DNA of 64,000 nucleotides from Rhizobium sp. WYCCWR10014 (GCF_001657485.1 NZ_LXFU01000034.1:55836-119835); one strand, 5' to 3'. Shown: positions 17,750 through 28,576, counted from the first letter of the stretch. Program-made: numbers and translations. Notes: generated by a model from the sequence alone, not told the origin.

Positions 17750-18304
17750 ATGCAATTTCTTCTGGACTTTATTATTTCGATCACCAGCCTGATTATCGTC
17801 GGGTCCTACGCGTGGTCGTTGCGAGGCCACTTCAACTCACCGAAGATGGAAGCCGGAGCAAAGTTGATCACCGTCGGCGTCATCGCGACGACGGCGTTTT
17901 TCCTCTACCTGGTTTGGTCCGGGACGCAGATGCTATGGGTACAGGTAGTAGGACTGGGATTTGAAATCGCGTCGGCGGGCTTGTTCTGGTGGGCGGTGTC
18001 GGCGTCGCGACAGGCCAGGTTGCGCTTTGTGTTCACCCTCGATCACCCAGATAGTCTTGTCACCGACGGTCCCTATCGCTACCTGCGGCACCCCTTTTAC
18101 ACGTCCTACCTGCTCTTCTGGTCGGGGTGGGCGCTGGCATCTTGGTCGATATGGTCGATCCTGCCGGTCTTATTTTTTACGGTTGTCTACGTGATTGCAG
18201 CCCGCAATGAGGAGAGGAAGTTCTCCCTATCACCGCTGGCATCCGAATATGAAGCCTATCGGCGCAAGACGGGCTTGCTGACACCGTGGTTCGATTGGCG
18301 GTAA
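17750..18304 (+). CDS. Isoprenylcysteine carboxyl methyltransferase-like membrane protein
   Basis: Membrane protein of 184 residues with about five segments. The C-terminal half has the ICMT/PEMT-like signature TDGPYRYLRHPFYTSYLLFW followed by RNEERKF and YEAYRRKTG, which bind S-adenosylmethionine and place the lipid substrate in eukaryotic relatives. Bacterial members mostly have no assigned substrate. ATG 17750 is used, although a GTG at 17738 is also open. It stands alone, divergent from the hydrolase. Confidence 0.75.
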   Translation: MQFLLDFIISITSLIIVGSYAWSLRGHFNSPKMEAGAKLITVGVIATTAFFLYLVWSGTQMLWVQVVGLGFEIASAGLFWWAVSASRQARLRFVFTLDHPDSLVTDGPYRYLRHPFYTSYLLFWSGWALASWSIWSILPVLFFTVVYVIAARNEERKFSLSPLASEYEAYRRKTGLLTPWFDWR

Positions 18305-18645
18305 ACCTGCCTCCGAGGGAAGGTACGCATGGCGGAACCGCGTCGGACGCGATGAAGCTGTACCACGAGGCATCGGCTCGATAGGCGACTGACCTCTCGA
18401 CGATGCGATGAAGCAGTCAGCGTCGAAAGCCTCCGACCGATGGACTTTTCGGACTGCTCCACGGAAACTGTCGATCGTGGCCAGGTGAGTGTCGTTGCCT
18501 GCAACAAATCCAACTTGAACACCACGGCATTAATCCGACGCCTGGCTCGGCTGTCGCCACGGTGGATCGCCGGGCGGGAACTCCCAAAGCAATTCCGGTT
18601 CGGGCTAACTATCACCTCGAACCCGGTCCGCGGATAAGCCCTCAA
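18305..18645. other. Gene-poor stretch
   Basis: No gene is supported in these 341 bases between the methyltransferase-like gene and the 3' end of ligD. A plus-strand frame at about 18530-18640 reads protein-like for some 30 codons but has no start or partner and may be a relic. Confidence 0.4.
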
Positions 18646-21291
18646 TCAAGCCGCCACCCGCGCCTTGGCGAGCCGCTTGATCGCCTGTTCGAGCGGACGC
18701 TTGCCATCACCGTACTCTTCCCAGGCAGAGGATTTCGACAACATGGCCGGAACGGTGCGGATGGTGAAGCGCTTGGGGTCCAGATCCGATTTGACCTGGG
18801 TCCAGGTCAGTGGCATCGAGACGGTGGCACCCGGCCGGGCGCGCGGTGACAAAGGCGCCACGGCCGTCGCCATCCGGTCGTTGCGCAGATAGTCGAGGAA
18901 GATCCGGCCGTTCCTCAGGCTCTTTGTCATTTTGATCAGATAGAGATCGGGATTGTCGCGCGCCATTTGCTGGCAGACATCGTGCGCAAAACCCTTCGCT
19001 TCGGCCCAAGAAAGCGGCTTGCGCTTGTTGATTGCGAGTGGAGTGACAACGTGCAGACCCTTGCCGCCAGTCGTCTTGCAAAAGCTGATCAGGCCTAACG
19101 CATCGAGACGGTCCCGCATTTCGCGGGCTGCCGAAACGACCGCGGAGAATGGCACGTCCGGACCTGGATCAAGGTCGAAGACGAGCCGGCCGGGCACCTC
19201 AGGCTGATGCGGTTCGCAATTCCAGGGATGCAGCTCGACGGCGCCGATCTGGGCGACGGCAGCCAAGCCTTCGACCCGGTCGATTTGCAGATAAGGCCTT
19301 TTATCGCCGAAGACCTTGACCAGTTCGACAAGGTTCGAGGTGCCGGGCATCGCGTGGCGTTGGAAAAACTGCTCGCCGCCGATCCCGTCGGGCGCGCGGA
19401 TGATGGAACATGGCCGTCCCTTGATGTGCTCGATCAGCCAGGAGCCGACGGCTTCGTAGTAACGGGCCAGCTCTTCCTTGATAACGGGTCTGCCGTCATT
19501 GGCATCCGGCCACAGCGGCTTGTCCGGGTTGGAGATCAGCACCCCCATGACCTCGGCCTTGGCGCCCTTTTTGCGGGTAGGTCTGGCCTTCGCCTCCACG
19601 GCCGGCTGCGGCACGTCAGTTTGCGCGGGCTTTGCCGGCCGTTCGGCCTTGACCTCTTTGGCCGGCTTGTCGTCCCGCAGTCCCTTGAAGGCCGCCTGCC
19701 GGACAATACCGTCGGCGGTCCAGCCTGCGAATTCGATTTCCGCCACGAGCTTGGGCTTCAGCCAGGTGACCTCGGCCTCCTTCTTCGGCGCGCCGATGCC
19801 GGTGAAAGGTGATTTTGCCGTCTCGAGCGCTTTCAACTTCGGAAGCAGCGTTTCAACCTTCTTCGCGCCATATCCTGTGCCGACGCGGCCGACATAGACG
19901 AAGTGGCCGCCGCGGTAGACGCCGACCAGCAGGGATCGGAATTTCCCGTTGGTCTTGGCATAGGCGCCGATCACCACCTCGTGGCCGGCGCGGCATTTCG
20001 ACTTCGCCCAGCTTTCGGTACGGCCGGATTGATAGGGGGCATCCGCCTCTTTCGAGACGATGCCTTCCAGCGAGAGCTTGCAGGCAGACCGGAGAACTGC
20101 ATCACCGCCGGTGTCGAAATGCTCGACGAAACGGATGCGCGGATCATTGCCGGCGTCGGACAGAAGGCTTTGAAGCCGCGTCTTGCGCTCGACGAGCGGC
20201 AGAGTTCGCAAGTCCTCGTCACCCTCATGGAGAAGATCGAAGGCGAAATAGACGAGCTCGCCGGTCTTGCCTTCCGAAAGGGCCGCCTGCAGGGCCGCGA
20301 AATCAGGAACGCCATGATCGTCGAGGGCGCAGATCTCGCCGTCGATGATCGCATCGGGCAGTGTCGATGCCGCCTCGGCGATCTCGGGATATTTGGCCGT
20401 CCAGTCGAGCCCTTTCCTGGTCTTCAGCGTCGCCTCACCATCCAGCACTCGCATCTGGATCCGGTAGCCGTCGAACTTGATCTCGTGAATCCAGCCGGTG
20501 CCGGCCGGAGGGCGTTCCAGGGTCTGGCAGAGCTGCGGCGCAATGAAATCCGGTAGATCGACCTTTGTGACCGGTTTCGATTTCCGACCGCCTACGGGGT
20601 CCTCTTTTCGCTCTTCGGCAGCCAGTCCGTGGTTGCTGTCCCAGACGGCATCAGCCTGAACGTCGCCACCCTCGACCATGAAAGGCTTGGGCTTTCGTCC
20701 CTTGCCGGCGGCAATCATCTCCATGGTTCGGCCGGAGGCGACAGAGGTGTTGTTCTCCTCGAGGATCGCTTCGCCATTATTTTCGACGGAGAACTGATCA
20801 TGGTGTTTGATGAGCAGCCAATTTGTCCGGTTGCCGCCGTTGCGATCATTGCGCATGCGCACCAGCACGAAGCTGCCGCGCAGGCGTTTGCCTTCCAAGG
20901 TGAACTTGAAGTCACCCTTGGCGAGTGCCTGCTCGGGGCTCTTATTTCCTTCCGGTTCCCAATAGCCCCGATCCCAGAGCATGACCGTCCCGCCGCCATA
21001 CTGACCTTTCGGAATGGTGCCTTCGAAGTCGCCATAGTCGAGCGGATGATCCTCGACCTCAACTGCCAGCCGCTTGTCATGCGGGTCGAGAGAGGGGCCT
21101 TTGGTGACCGCCCAGGATTTGAAGACGCCATCCAGCTCGAGCCGCAGGTCGTAGTGCAGCCGGGTGGCATCATGTTTCTGGATCACGAAGCGACGGCGAT
21201 TGCTGCGGGCGAGCTGCGTTTCGCCGCTCGGCTCCGCCGTCTTTTGAAAGTCGCGCTTCGACCGATAGGTCGATAGTTTGTCACTGGCCAT
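18646..21291 (-). CDS. ligD: Multifunctional DNA ligase/polymerase LigD
   Basis: Non-homologous end-joining enzyme of 881 residues with all three modules. The N-terminal 3'-phosphoesterase (about 1-190) has [18 protein letters not shown]. The ATP-dependent ligase (about 245-545) has the adenylated lysine in [12 protein letters not shown] at residue 272. The C-terminal primase-polymerase (about 580-870) has [12 protein letters not shown] proline/lysine linker separates ligase and polymerase. LigD works with Ku, which is not in the window. ATG 21291 fits the family start [15 protein letters not shown]; the frame stays open 64 codons further upstream. A decayed copy of its last 37 codons lies at 14527-14639. 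Confidence 0.93.
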   Translation of the reverse strand: MASDKLSTYRSKRDFQKTAEPSGETQLARSNRRRFVIQKHDATRLHYDLRLELDGVFKSWAVTKGPSLDPHDKRLAVEVEDHPLDYGDFEGTIPKGQYGGGTVMLWDRGYWEPEGNKSPEQALAKGDFKFTLEGKRLRGSFVLVRMRNDRNGGNRTNWLLIKHHDQFSVENNGEAILEENNTSVASGRTMEMIAAGKGRKPKPFMVEGGDVQADAVWDSNHGLAAEERKEDPVGGRKSKPVTKVDLPDFIAPQLCQTLERPPAGTGWIHEIKFDGYRIQMRVLDGEATLKTRKGLDWTAKYPEIAEAASTLPDAIIDGEICALDDHGVPDFAALQAALSEGKTGELVYFAFDLLHEGDEDLRTLPLVERKTRLQSLLSDAGNDPRIRFVEHFDTGGDAVLRSACKLSLEGIVSKEADAPYQSGRTESWAKSKCRAGHEVVIGAYAKTNGKFRSLLVGVYRGGHFVYVGRVGTGYGAKKVETLLPKLKALETAKSPFTGIGAPKKEAEVTWLKPKLVAEIEFAGWTADGIVRQAAFKGLRDDKPAKEVKAERPAKPAQTDVPQPAVEAKARPTRKKGAKAEVMGVLISNPDKPLWPDANDGRPVIKEELARYYEAVGSWLIEHIKGRPCSIIRAPDGIGGEQFFQRHAMPGTSNLVELVKVFGDKRPYLQIDRVEGLAAVAQIGAVELHPWNCEPHQPEVPGRLVFDLDPGPDVPFSAVVSAAREMRDRLDALGLISFCKTTGGKGLHVVTPLAINKRKPLSWAEAKGFAHDVCQQMARDNPDLYLIKMTKSLRNGRIFLDYLRNDRMATAVAPLSPRARPGATVSMPLTWTQVKSDLDPKRFTIRTVPAMLSKSSAWEEYGDGKRPLEQAIKRLAKARVAA

Positions 21292-21468
21292 GGTCGTTCC
21301 CGAAAGCAACCCCGACAGCGAAATGCCGCCTGGAGGCTGGAAGTTCCATCTGGGTGCTCCTCCAGCCGTCAGCGGATAGAACGGCTGGGATAGATGAGAA
21401 AAAATTTCTCCACCTCGCCGCATCGTTCTCTTGCTTGAAACGTTAATTGCTACCACCGGGATGCAAAT

Positions 21469-23235
21469 ATGCGCGCTGATCAATGGCTATCTCTTCTCAT
21501 CATCGCGCTGATGATGGGCGCGTTCCTGTGGGGTCGTTTTCGATACGATATAGTCGCCGTGAGTTCCCTTCTCGCTGCAATCATTGTCGGCATCGTCCCT
21601 GCCAAAAATGCTTTCTCCGGCTTTTCCGATGACATTGTTATCATCGTTGGCAGCGCACTCATCGTCAGTGCGGCGATCTCCAGATCGGGGATCATGGACG
21701 TCGCCTTGCGCAGATTTTCTCCCGAACGACGCGGGCCACGGATGCAGCTGATCATTCTGGTTGCCATTGTCGCAGCCCTGTCGGCGTTCATCAAAAACAT
21801 TGGTGCGCTGGCGATCATGATCCCGGTCGCTGTGCAAATGGCCCGGAAATCACGCGTATCACCGTCGATGTTCCTGATGCCGATGTCTTTCGCCTCTCTG
21901 CTCGGAGGGCTTATGACGCAGATCGGCACCTCACCAAACATCATCGTTTCCCGGGTGCGCGAGGAGATCACCGGGCAGCCGTTCATGATGTTTGACTATA
22001 CGCCTGTCGGCCTGGCGCTCTCGGTCGCCGGCGTTATCTTTCTGGCGCTGTTCTACAAGCTGCTGCCTGAAAGATCACGGGTCGAAACGTCGATGGATGA
22101 GGCGGTGGCGATCAAAAACTACACGACCGAGGCCAAGGTCACCACACCATCAGGGGCGATCGGACGCTCCGTCAGCTGGCTGCAGAAGCCGGCGGGCGGC
22201 GATGCGATGGTGACTGCGATTATCGGTGGCAACGGCCAAAGACGAACGCCCCTTCCCGACACGGTGCTCAAGGATGGCGACCTACTTATTATCGAGGGGG
22301 AGCAGAGCGCCCTCGACAAGATCGTCAGTGAAGCCAAGCTTCAACTGTCCGACCGTAAACACCAGCCCGAGACACGCCAAGACATCAGTTCTGTTGAAGC
22401 TATCGTTGGCGAACATTCCCGATTGATCGGCGTCAGCGCAAAAGACGTTTCTCTCTTCCACAATACCGGGCTTAACCTTCTTGCCGTCAGCCGCCGCGAC
22501 AGGCGCTTCACCGAGCGTCTGGGCGAGATCAAGATTCGCAATGGTGACGTCGTGGTCCTGCAGGGCGACTTGCAGAAACTACCGGATCTTCTACGCGAAT
22601 GGGGTTGTTTGCCGCTGGTCGAACGAGATATGAAGCTCGGCAACGCCCGCAATGGCATGATCCCCGTCATTATCCTGATGGCAACGATGGGGGCGACAGC
22701 CTTCGGGGGCATTCCCGTCGCGACAGCGTTTTTCGCCGCCGCTTTTCTGATGGTGGTCACCGGATCCGTTCCTTTGCGGGAAGTCTATCAGCATCTCGAT
22801 GCGCCCATCCTGATCATGCTGGCCGCTCTCATTCCGATCAGCGACTCGCTCAGGACCACAGGAACCACCGACATCATCGCGGACCTCCTCTCGCGAACCG
22901 CCGAAATGCTCCCGCCCTTTGGTGCTTTGGCTCTCATCCTGGTTGCGGCCATGGCTGTAACCCCGTTTTTGAACAACGCAGCGACGGTTCTGGTCATGGC
23001 GCCGATTGCTGCGACCTTTGCCGAGAAGCTGGGCTTCAAGCCCGATGCTTTTCTGATGGCGGTGGCAATTGGAGCCGGCTGTGACTTCCTCACGCCCATC
23101 GGACACCAATGCAACACGCTCGTGATGGGACCGGGTGGATATCGATTTGGTGACTACGCCCGACTGGGTCTGCCGCTCTCGCTCATTGTGGTGGTCGTCA
23201 GTGTGCCGATCCTGTTGTTGGTTTGGCCGATTTGA
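21469..23235 (+). CDS. SLC13/DASS-type permease with TrkA-C domains
   Basis: Membrane transporter of 588 residues. About five N-terminal segments are followed by a cytoplasmic part of two RCK_C (TrkA-C) domains, roughly residues 210-285 and 300-385, then about six more segments. The family signatures [13 protein letters not shown] and [16 protein letters not shown] form the paired substrate loops. Members move anions such as dicarboxylates, sulfate or other oxyanions with sodium or protons. The substrate is not evident. It is divergent from ligD and convergent with the dehydrogenase gene. Confidence 0.82.
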   Translation: MRADQWLSLLIIALMMGAFLWGRFRYDIVAVSSLLAAIIVGIVPAKNAFSGFSDDIVIIVGSALIVSAAISRSGIMDVALRRFSPERRGPRMQLIILVAIVAALSAFIKNIGALAIMIPVAVQMARKSRVSPSMFLMPMSFASLLGGLMTQIGTSPNIIVSRVREEITGQPFMMFDYTPVGLALSVAGVIFLALFYKLLPERSRVETSMDEAVAIKNYTTEAKVTTPSGAIGRSVSWLQKPAGGDAMVTAIIGGNGQRRTPLPDTVLKDGDLLIIEGEQSALDKIVSEAKLQLSDRKHQPETRQDISSVEAIVGEHSRLIGVSAKDVSLFHNTGLNLLAVSRRDRRFTERLGEIKIRNGDVVVLQGDLQKLPDLLREWGCLPLVERDMKLGNARNGMIPVIILMATMGATAFGGIPVATAFFAAAFLMVVTGSVPLREVYQHLDAPILIMLAALIPISDSLRTTGTTDIIADLLSRTAEMLPPFGALALILVAAMAVTPFLNNAATVLVMAPIAATFAEKLGFKPDAFLMAVAIGAGCDFLTPIGHQCNTLVMGPGGYRFGDYARLGLPLSLIVVVVSVPILLLVWPI

Positions 23236-23296
23236 TTGCAACCGACACCGGGCATTGCGGCGACCGATAAGAAGTTTCGAAGCAGAGATGGGTTCC

Positions 23297-24358
23297 TCAC
23301 TCGGCGACGTGGGGAATAGGCAAGCCTCGGATCTCGGCATGTTTGCAAAGCTTCTGCCAAGCTGCATCGCCGACCGGCACGCCCTCTTCCAACGCCGAGC
23401 GGCGCTTTCGTGCTGCGCTGTCGCCCGGCATGCGAACGGGGCCATTGTTCCAGGGCGCCGGAGGATTGCTGCGGCAGGCAGAGGCGAGAAAGTCAGACTG
23501 CGCCGTAAAGGCATCCAGCCCGGCAAAAAAGGCGGGATCGATGATCTGAAGGAAAGCGCTTTGCGAAAACACACCGGACGGCGTGTTGGCCCGTCCCTTG
23601 CCGGAAAGCCCCTGCCCTAGCAACTCGACGATCAGCCCGAGCCCAAAACCCTTGTGCCCCTTCAACTGGCCGCCAAGAGGCATCATTGTCCCGCCCCGTT
23701 CGGTCACCTCGCGCGGATCATCGGTCGGCTCGCCTGCGGCGGTGAAAGCCCAGGCCTCCGGAAATGTCTTGCCGGCCTTCGCCAGGTTTTGCGTCATGGT
23801 CGTGGTGGTGATCGAGGCCGAGACATCGATCAGGATCGGATCCTTAGACGTCGGGAAGCCGGCCGCCATCGGATTGGGCGTCAGGAGCGGCTTCGTGCCG
23901 CCGTAGGGCGCAACGCGGCTTGCAGCGGGATGCGAGACCGACAGCTGCACGATCAGGCCCCGGTCGGTTACCTGCCGCATGAAGGCTGAAAGTGCGCAAG
24001 TATGGTGGCAGTTGCGGATCGCGGCGGTGACGACGCCATGATCGCTTACGCGTTCACAGGCCTGCTCGATCGCCTTCGTCAGTAGCCATGCACCGGGCAA
24101 GGATTTGCCGTCCCAAACAAAAGCTGCGCCGCGGTCATTGACGACCTCATAGCTGCCGGACTTCGCCAGAGAACCGTCTTCCAACGCCTCGACATACCAG
24201 TTCAAAAGGCTGACGCCATGGGTTTCATGGCCAATCATGTCGCCTTCCACCAGCACGGCGGCGGTCTTTTCTGCCTTGTCGGGCTCCATGCCGGCGCGGG
24301 TCAATATCTGCTCGGCGAATTGGGTCAGGGCAATGCGGTCAATCAGGGGCAAAGGCAT
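23297..24358 (-). CDS. Malate/L-lactate dehydrogenase-type (Ldh2) oxidoreductase
   Basis: NAD(P)-dependent oxidoreductase of the Ldh2/YlbC family, 353 residues, unrelated to classical Rossmann dehydrogenases. Family features are EGDMIGHETHGVSLL with the catalytic His, the central RVAPYGGTKPLLTPNPMAAG and the C-terminal HKGFGLGLIVELL. Members oxidise or reduce 2-hydroxy acids, ureidoglycolate or sugar-acid derivatives. It is the last gene after the peptide-type binding protein, separated by a GC-rich stem-loop, and probably acts on an intermediate or side product of the aldarate pathway. Confidence 0.85.
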   Translation of the reverse strand: MPLPLIDRIALTQFAEQILTRAGMEPDKAEKTAAVLVEGDMIGHETHGVSLLNWYVEALEDGSLAKSGSYEVVNDRGAAFVWDGKSLPGAWLLTKAIEQACERVSDHGVVTAAIRNCHHTCALSAFMRQVTDRGLIVQLSVSHPAASRVAPYGGTKPLLTPNPMAAGFPTSKDPILIDVSASITTTTMTQNLAKAGKTFPEAWAFTAAGEPTDDPREVTERGGTMMPLGGQLKGHKGFGLGLIVELLGQGLSGKGRANTPSGVFSQSAFLQIIDPAFFAGLDAFTAQSDFLASACRSNPPAPWNNGPVRMPGDSAARKRRSALEEGVPVGDAAWQKLCKHAEIRGLPIPHVAE

Positions 24359-24378
24359 TTCTCCCTTACGTCATGGAA

Positions 24379-24410
24379 AGCACGGGCCGCTATTTGCGGC
24401 GGCCCGTGCT
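24379..24410 (-). promoter_or_regulatory. Intercistronic stem-loop after the binding-protein gene
   Basis: AGCACGGGCCGC and GCGGCCCGTGCT form a perfect 12-bp stem with an eight-base loop, 18 bases past the binding-protein stop on the minus strand. The next gene starts 20 bases later. No T run follows, so it resembles an mRNA-stabilising hairpin or partial attenuator. Confidence 0.6.
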
Positions 24411-24428
24411 CAAGTGCGGCATACCGGC

Positions 24429-25949
24429 CTACTTGAAGCGGATCTGCGACAGTTGCAGCTCGGAATTCGTCGCGATCGTCGGCTTGAAGTCGAGACGCGG
24501 CGAGACGCGGGTGAAACCGACCATGTGAAACATCGGGATGTCCGCGATGATTTCGGTATTCACCTTGGCGAACAACTCCTTCCAGAGTTTGGTGCGCTCG
24601 TCGCCGGTGGCAGACGTCGCCTTGGCGATCAGCGCGTCGACGGCGGGATCGCGAACCATGGAGTGCGAGCCGTCGGTCGCGTATTTCACGAATGCGGTGA
24701 AGACGGGATCGCCGGTCGCATTGTCGTGCTGCGACTGGGTCAGCGTCGGACCGGAATCGGCGACAAAGGGTGCAACGAAGTAGCCGTTCCACACGGAAAC
24801 GTCATACATGTCGAGCTTTACGTTCAAGCCGACTTCCTGAAGCATTGCCATCATCGCTTCCATCGCTTCGGTGGCATTGGGATATTGCCCATTGCGACCG
24901 ATGATGCGGATCTCCTGATCGACCGGCACGCCGTCCGCTTTCGCTGCTGCGACCAGTTGCTTTGCTTTTTCGGCATCATAGGGCCAGGCGGGGATATCGG
25001 CATTGTAGCCGATCGTGGTCGGCACGACGAGCTGTGTCGCGATCTTTGCCTGTTCGGGGAACAGCGTTCCGAGCATCGCCTGACGATCGATGGCGAGGTT
25101 CATCGCTTCACGGATGCGCCGGTCGTTAAGGGGTGCTGCGCGCGTATCGATGCGCAGCGATGTCGTCTCCGAATTCGGATAGGCGAAATCGGTTTCCTTG
25201 TTGGTGGCATCCTGTACGGATACGGCCGGAACGATATCGGCTTCGCCGGCATCGACCATCGCGGCGGCAACGGCGCTGTCGGAGCGGAACAGATAGGTCG
25301 CCTGTTCCACCTGGGGCTTCTCCCCCCAATACTCCGGATTGCGCTTCAGCACGATCGACTGGCCGATTTCCCACTTGTCGAACGTATAGGGGCCGGTGCC
25401 AATCGGCTTGCGGGTGAATTCGTCTGCTGGCGTCGCCTCGGCCGATTCCACGGCCATCACCGTCATCAGAAGCGGAAGAATCGGTTGCGCCGGTTTTGTC
25501 GTAATGCGGATCGTGTTGGCATCCGGGGTTTCGAAGCTGAACTCGGTGCCGCCGAAATATTTGCCGCCGGTCTCACAGCTGAGCTTCTTGTTCTTGTTGC
25601 GCTCGATGGTGAATTGGACATCCTTGGCGGTGAACGGCTTGCCATCGTGCCATTTGACATTCGGGCGCAGCTTGAACTCCCAGGTGTCGTCATCGATCTT
25701 CGACCATTCCGTGGCCAGGCGAGGTTTGAGGCCGCCATTGACGTAGTCGAATTCCACCAGCATCTCGTTGACGTTTTCAGAAATGACCCGGCCGACGTCC
25801 TGGCGCGCTGCCATACAGGGTTCGACGACATCAACGGTTTCGGCGAGCACAACAGTGACGTTGCTCTTGGCATCCTGAGCGTGCGCCGTACCGCCGCTCA
25901 GCGCGAGCACGGTTGTTGAAAAGCAGGCAGCTAACAAATGCAGTTTCAT
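24429..25949 (-). CDS. ABC transporter substrate-binding protein, peptide/opine type
   Basis: Periplasmic binding protein of the SBP_5 (DppA/OppA) family, 506 residues. The Sec signal MKLHLLAACFSTTVLALSGG ends near AHA-QDA. Typical motifs are WEFKLRPNVKWHDGKPFTAK and GTGPYTFDKWEIGQSIVLKR. Its transporter partners are probably the DppB/C/D-F-like genes at 34258-37729, the only peptide-type permeases in the window. Both promoters share a 14-bp motif. Context points to an aldarate or related sugar acid rather than a peptide as ligand. Confidence 0.85.
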   Translation of the reverse strand: MKLHLLAACFSTTVLALSGGTAHAQDAKSNVTVVLAETVDVVEPCMAARQDVGRVISENVNEMLVEFDYVNGGLKPRLATEWSKIDDDTWEFKLRPNVKWHDGKPFTAKDVQFTIERNKNKKLSCETGGKYFGGTEFSFETPDANTIRITTKPAQPILPLLMTVMAVESAEATPADEFTRKPIGTGPYTFDKWEIGQSIVLKRNPEYWGEKPQVEQATYLFRSDSAVAAAMVDAGEADIVPAVSVQDATNKETDFAYPNSETTSLRIDTRAAPLNDRRIREAMNLAIDRQAMLGTLFPEQAKIATQLVVPTTIGYNADIPAWPYDAEKAKQLVAAAKADGVPVDQEIRIIGRNGQYPNATEAMEAMMAMLQEVGLNVKLDMYDVSVWNGYFVAPFVADSGPTLTQSQHDNATGDPVFTAFVKYATDGSHSMVRDPAVDALIAKATSATGDERTKLWKELFAKVNTEIIADIPMFHMVGFTRVSPRLDFKPTIATNSELQLSQIRFK

Positions 25950-26053
25950 TTCGTTCTCCTCCCATGCGCCATTGGCGCTCCTCACAGCGAATCTGCGTCC
26001 CGTTTCCGGTGTTCCGACATCTATCTCCTCATAGTTCCGCAAAGCACAAGTGC

Positions 26054-26067
26054 ACTAATATACCAGT
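26054..26067. promoter_or_regulatory. Candidate GntR operator, copy at the binding-protein gene
   Basis: ACTAATATACCAGT, whose reverse complement is ACTGGTATATTAGT, lies about 105 bases upstream of the substrate-binding protein start, in the gap after kdgD. It differs by two bases from each of the other copies at 32470-32483 and 37842-37855. It suggests a separate regulated promoter for the binding protein inside the enzyme operon. Confidence 0.6.
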
Positions 26068-26135
26068 TCACGACAGCCTTCAACCCTGGCGCTCCGAGGC
26101 GCGGAGCCCTCAACCGTGTCTGAACCGCTTCATTT

Positions 26136-27041
26136 TTATCTGGCCGAAGCAATCAGTTCGCGCATCATCTCGACTTCCTCGTCGGTGAGATCCGTCAGCG
26201 GCGCCCGCACTGGTCCCGCCTCAAAGCCGCGCAACCGCACGCCTGCCTTGACGGCGGAAACCGCATAACCGGCTTTGCGATCGCGGATACGGGCAAAGGG
26301 ATAGTAGAAATCGCGCAGCATCTGTTCACAGGCCGCATCGTCGCCGGCAAGGAATGCCTTGTGGAATTTCAATGCCGTTTCAGGCACGAAATTGAAGACC
26401 GCCGAGGAATAGGTCGGCATGCCGGCTCCGCGATAGGCCTGGGCAAACAGTTCATGTGTCGGCATGCCGCCAATATAGGAAAGCCGGTCGCCGAGCGCGA
26501 TCGTGACACGGCGCACCGTATCGATATCGCCGGTACCGTCCTTGAAGCCGATCAGATTTGGGCATTCGTCGGCAAGCTGAGCAAGCTGCTCGGCCGAAAC
26601 CCGCGCCTGGCCACGATTATAAACGATAACGCCCATATTGGTGGCCTTGCAAACGGCCCGTACACGCGCGGCAATGCCATCTGCCGGCGCCTCGGTCAGG
26701 TAATGCGGCAGCAGAAGAATGCCGTCGCCACCAGCCGCCTCGATCTCGCGCGCCATGTCGCAGGCAATGCGCGTGCCGTAGCCGCATCCGGCAATAACCG
26801 GCGCATCGCCGGATACGGCGCGGGCGGCCTTTACCACCTCAACCACCTCGCCCGGCGTCAGCGAGAACAGCTCACCGGTGCCGCCTGCAACGATCAGGCC
26901 GGCAACGGGGTAGGATGACAGCCATTCCAGATGTGCTGAAAACGGCTTGGCGGCAAACCGGTCCTCGGCATCGAAAGGAGTGACGGGAAAAGACAGCAGG
27001 CCGTTGCGAATGATCTCGCGAAGTTCCGTCGGGGCGATCAA
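26136..27041 (-). CDS. kdgD: 5-dehydro-4-deoxyglucarate dehydratase
   Basis: DHDPS/NAL-family barrel enzyme of 301 residues. It dehydrates and decarboxylates 5-keto-4-deoxyglucarate to 2-oxoglutarate semialdehyde. The Schiff-base lysine is in LIGFKDGTGD and the proton-relay tyrosine in MGVIVYNRG; GGTGELFSLT is the carboxylate-binding loop. The start codon is TTG, seven bases after AGGAG. It is directly downstream of the semialdehyde dehydrogenase gene, matching the usual hexarate pathway pairing. Confidence 0.9.
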   Translation of the reverse strand: MIAPTELREIIRNGLLSFPVTPFDAEDRFAAKPFSAHLEWLSSYPVAGLIVAGGTGELFSLTPGEVVEVVKAARAVSGDAPVIAGCGYGTRIACDMAREIEAAGGDGILLLPHYLTEAPADGIAARVRAVCKATNMGVIVYNRGQARVSAEQLAQLADECPNLIGFKDGTGDIDTVRRVTIALGDRLSYIGGMPTHELFAQAYRGAGMPTYSSAVFNFVPETALKFHKAFLAGDDAACEQMLRDFYYPFARIRDRKAGYAVSAVKAGVRLRGFEAGPVRAPLTDLTDEEVEMMRELIASAR

Positions 27042-27058
27042 TTTGGTACTCCTCGGTT

Positions 27059-28576
27059 TCAGTTGCGCAGGTCTTGCGGCAACAGGTCGGCGGGGAAATT
27101 CTGATAGGCGACGGGGCGCAAGAACCTGCGGATCGACATGGTCCCGACGCTGGTCGCACCGAAATTGGTCGAGGCCGGGTAGGGTCCGCCATGCACCATG
27201 GAATCGACAACCTCCACGCCGGTTGGGAAGCCATTGACCAGCAATCTGCCCGCCTTTCTTTCCAGGATCGGCAGCAGGTCGCGGGCAAGGCCAAGATCAG
27301 CGTCGTCCATATGGATCGTCGCGGTCAGCTGTCCTTGAAAGCTTTCGGCAAGGGCCACCATCTCTTTAGGCGAGCCGACGCGCACGACGAGGCCGAGAGG
27401 GCCGAACACCTCTTCGCTGAGCGAGTGATCGGCAAGCCAGGCCGAGCCGTTGGTCTCAAACAGGTTCGGCGCTGCGTCGCGGCCAGCATTCTCTGCCGTG
27501 AGAACCGGCGCGACCGCATTGCTTGCCCGCATCCGGTCGACACCTTCGTGATAGGCCGTGGCGATGCCTTTGGTCAGCATCGTCTGCGGTGCCGTTTTTT
27601 CAAGAGCCGACTTGGCAGCACTGGTGAACTTGTCCGCCTCCGGCCCGTCGACGACGACGGCGATACCGGGATTGGTGCAGAACTGGCCGGCACCAAGCGT
27701 CAGTGAACCGGCCCAGCCGGAACCGATTGCCTCCGCCCGGGCAGCGGTAGCAGCCGGAAGCAGGAACATCGGATTAACGCTGCCCAGTTCCCCGAAAAAG
27801 GGAATTGGCTCAGGGCGCTGGGCGCAAAGGTCAAAGAGGGCCCGTCCGCCGGCAAGCGAGCCGGTGAAGCCAACGGCTTTGATGGCCGGATGCGTCACCA
27901 GAGCCGTTCCGACATCACGGCGGCCGCCCTGGATCAGGCTGAAGACGCCGGCCGGCATTCCAGTGCGCTCGATAGCGGCTGCAATCGCCTCGGCGATGAT
28001 TTCACCTGTGCCGGGATGGGCCGAATGCCCCTTCACCACGACCGGGCAGCCCGCCGCAAGCGCTGCTGCCGTATCGCCGCCGGCCGTCGAGAATGCCAGC
28101 GGAAAATTCGAAGCGCCGAAGACGGCGACGGGGCCGATCGGCCGTTGCACCAGACGGATCTCGGGCCGCGGCGCCGGTTGCCGGTCGGGTTGGGCCGCAT
28201 CGATGCGAGCGTCGAGATGCGCGCCCTTGCGGATATGGTCGGCAAACAGTCTGAGTTGGCCGGTGGTGCGAGCGCGTTCGCCGTTGAGCCGGCCTTCCGG
28301 AAGCCCGGTTTCCTGCGTTCCGATGAGGGTGACGGCCTCGCCGCGCTTGTCGATCTCCTCGGCTATTGCCTCGAGGAAAATGGCGCGCTCCTCGCGTGTC
28401 GTTGCCGAAAACGCTGCAAAAGCAGCTTCGGCGGCGCGGCAGGCGCGGTCGACCAGTTCCGTTGTGCCGACAGCAAAGTCGTGTGCCTGCCCATGCGCCG
28501 GCTCGGACTGAAATGTCGTCGTTCCGGCAATCCACTCGCCGGCGATGAAATGTTTGCCTGAAGGGGTCCAGCTCAT
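27059..28576 (-). CDS. 2-oxoglutarate semialdehyde dehydrogenase
   Basis: Aldehyde dehydrogenase of 505 residues that oxidises 2-oxoglutarate semialdehyde to 2-oxoglutarate. The active-site region has the glutamate in FFGELGSVNPMF and the cysteine in LTLGAGQFCTNPG; VGFTGSLAGGRAL binds the cofactor. The long insertion-rich form fits the NADP-preferring class found with kdgD and araD-type pathways. It starts after GAGGAGAATAAC and ends 17 bases before kdgD. Confidence 0.88.
   Translation of the reverse strand: MSWTPSGKHFIAGEWIAGTTTFQSEPAHGQAHDFAVGTTELVDRACRAAEAAFAAFSATTREERAIFLEAIAEEIDKRGEAVTLIGTQETGLPEGRLNGERARTTGQLRLFADHIRKGAHLDARIDAAQPDRQPAPRPEIRLVQRPIGPVAVFGASNFPLAFSTAGGDTAAALAAGCPVVVKGHSAHPGTGEIIAEAIAAAIERTGMPAGVFSLIQGGRRDVGTALVTHPAIKAVGFTGSLAGGRALFDLCAQRPEPIPFFGELGSVNPMFLLPAATAARAEAIGSGWAGSLTLGAGQFCTNPGIAVVVDGPEADKFTSAAKSALEKTAPQTMLTKGIATAYHEGVDRMRASNAVAPVLTAENAGRDAAPNLFETNGSAWLADHSLSEEVFGPLGLVVRVGSPKEMVALAESFQGQLTATIHMDDADLGLARDLLPILERKAGRLLVNGFPTGVEVVDSMVHGGPYPASTNFGATSVGTMSIRRFLRPVAYQNFPADLLPQDLRN

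Noticed and set aside
18646..21291. A Ku gene partnering ligD
   Set aside because: No Ku-like frame is found on either strand between 14.4 and 24 kb.
24237..25919. 560-codon open frame on the plus strand
   Set aside because: It lies wholly antisense to the substrate-binding protein and the dehydrogenase start. Its composition (Arg, Gly, His-rich) is that of a high-GC shadow frame, and it lacks a ribosome site.
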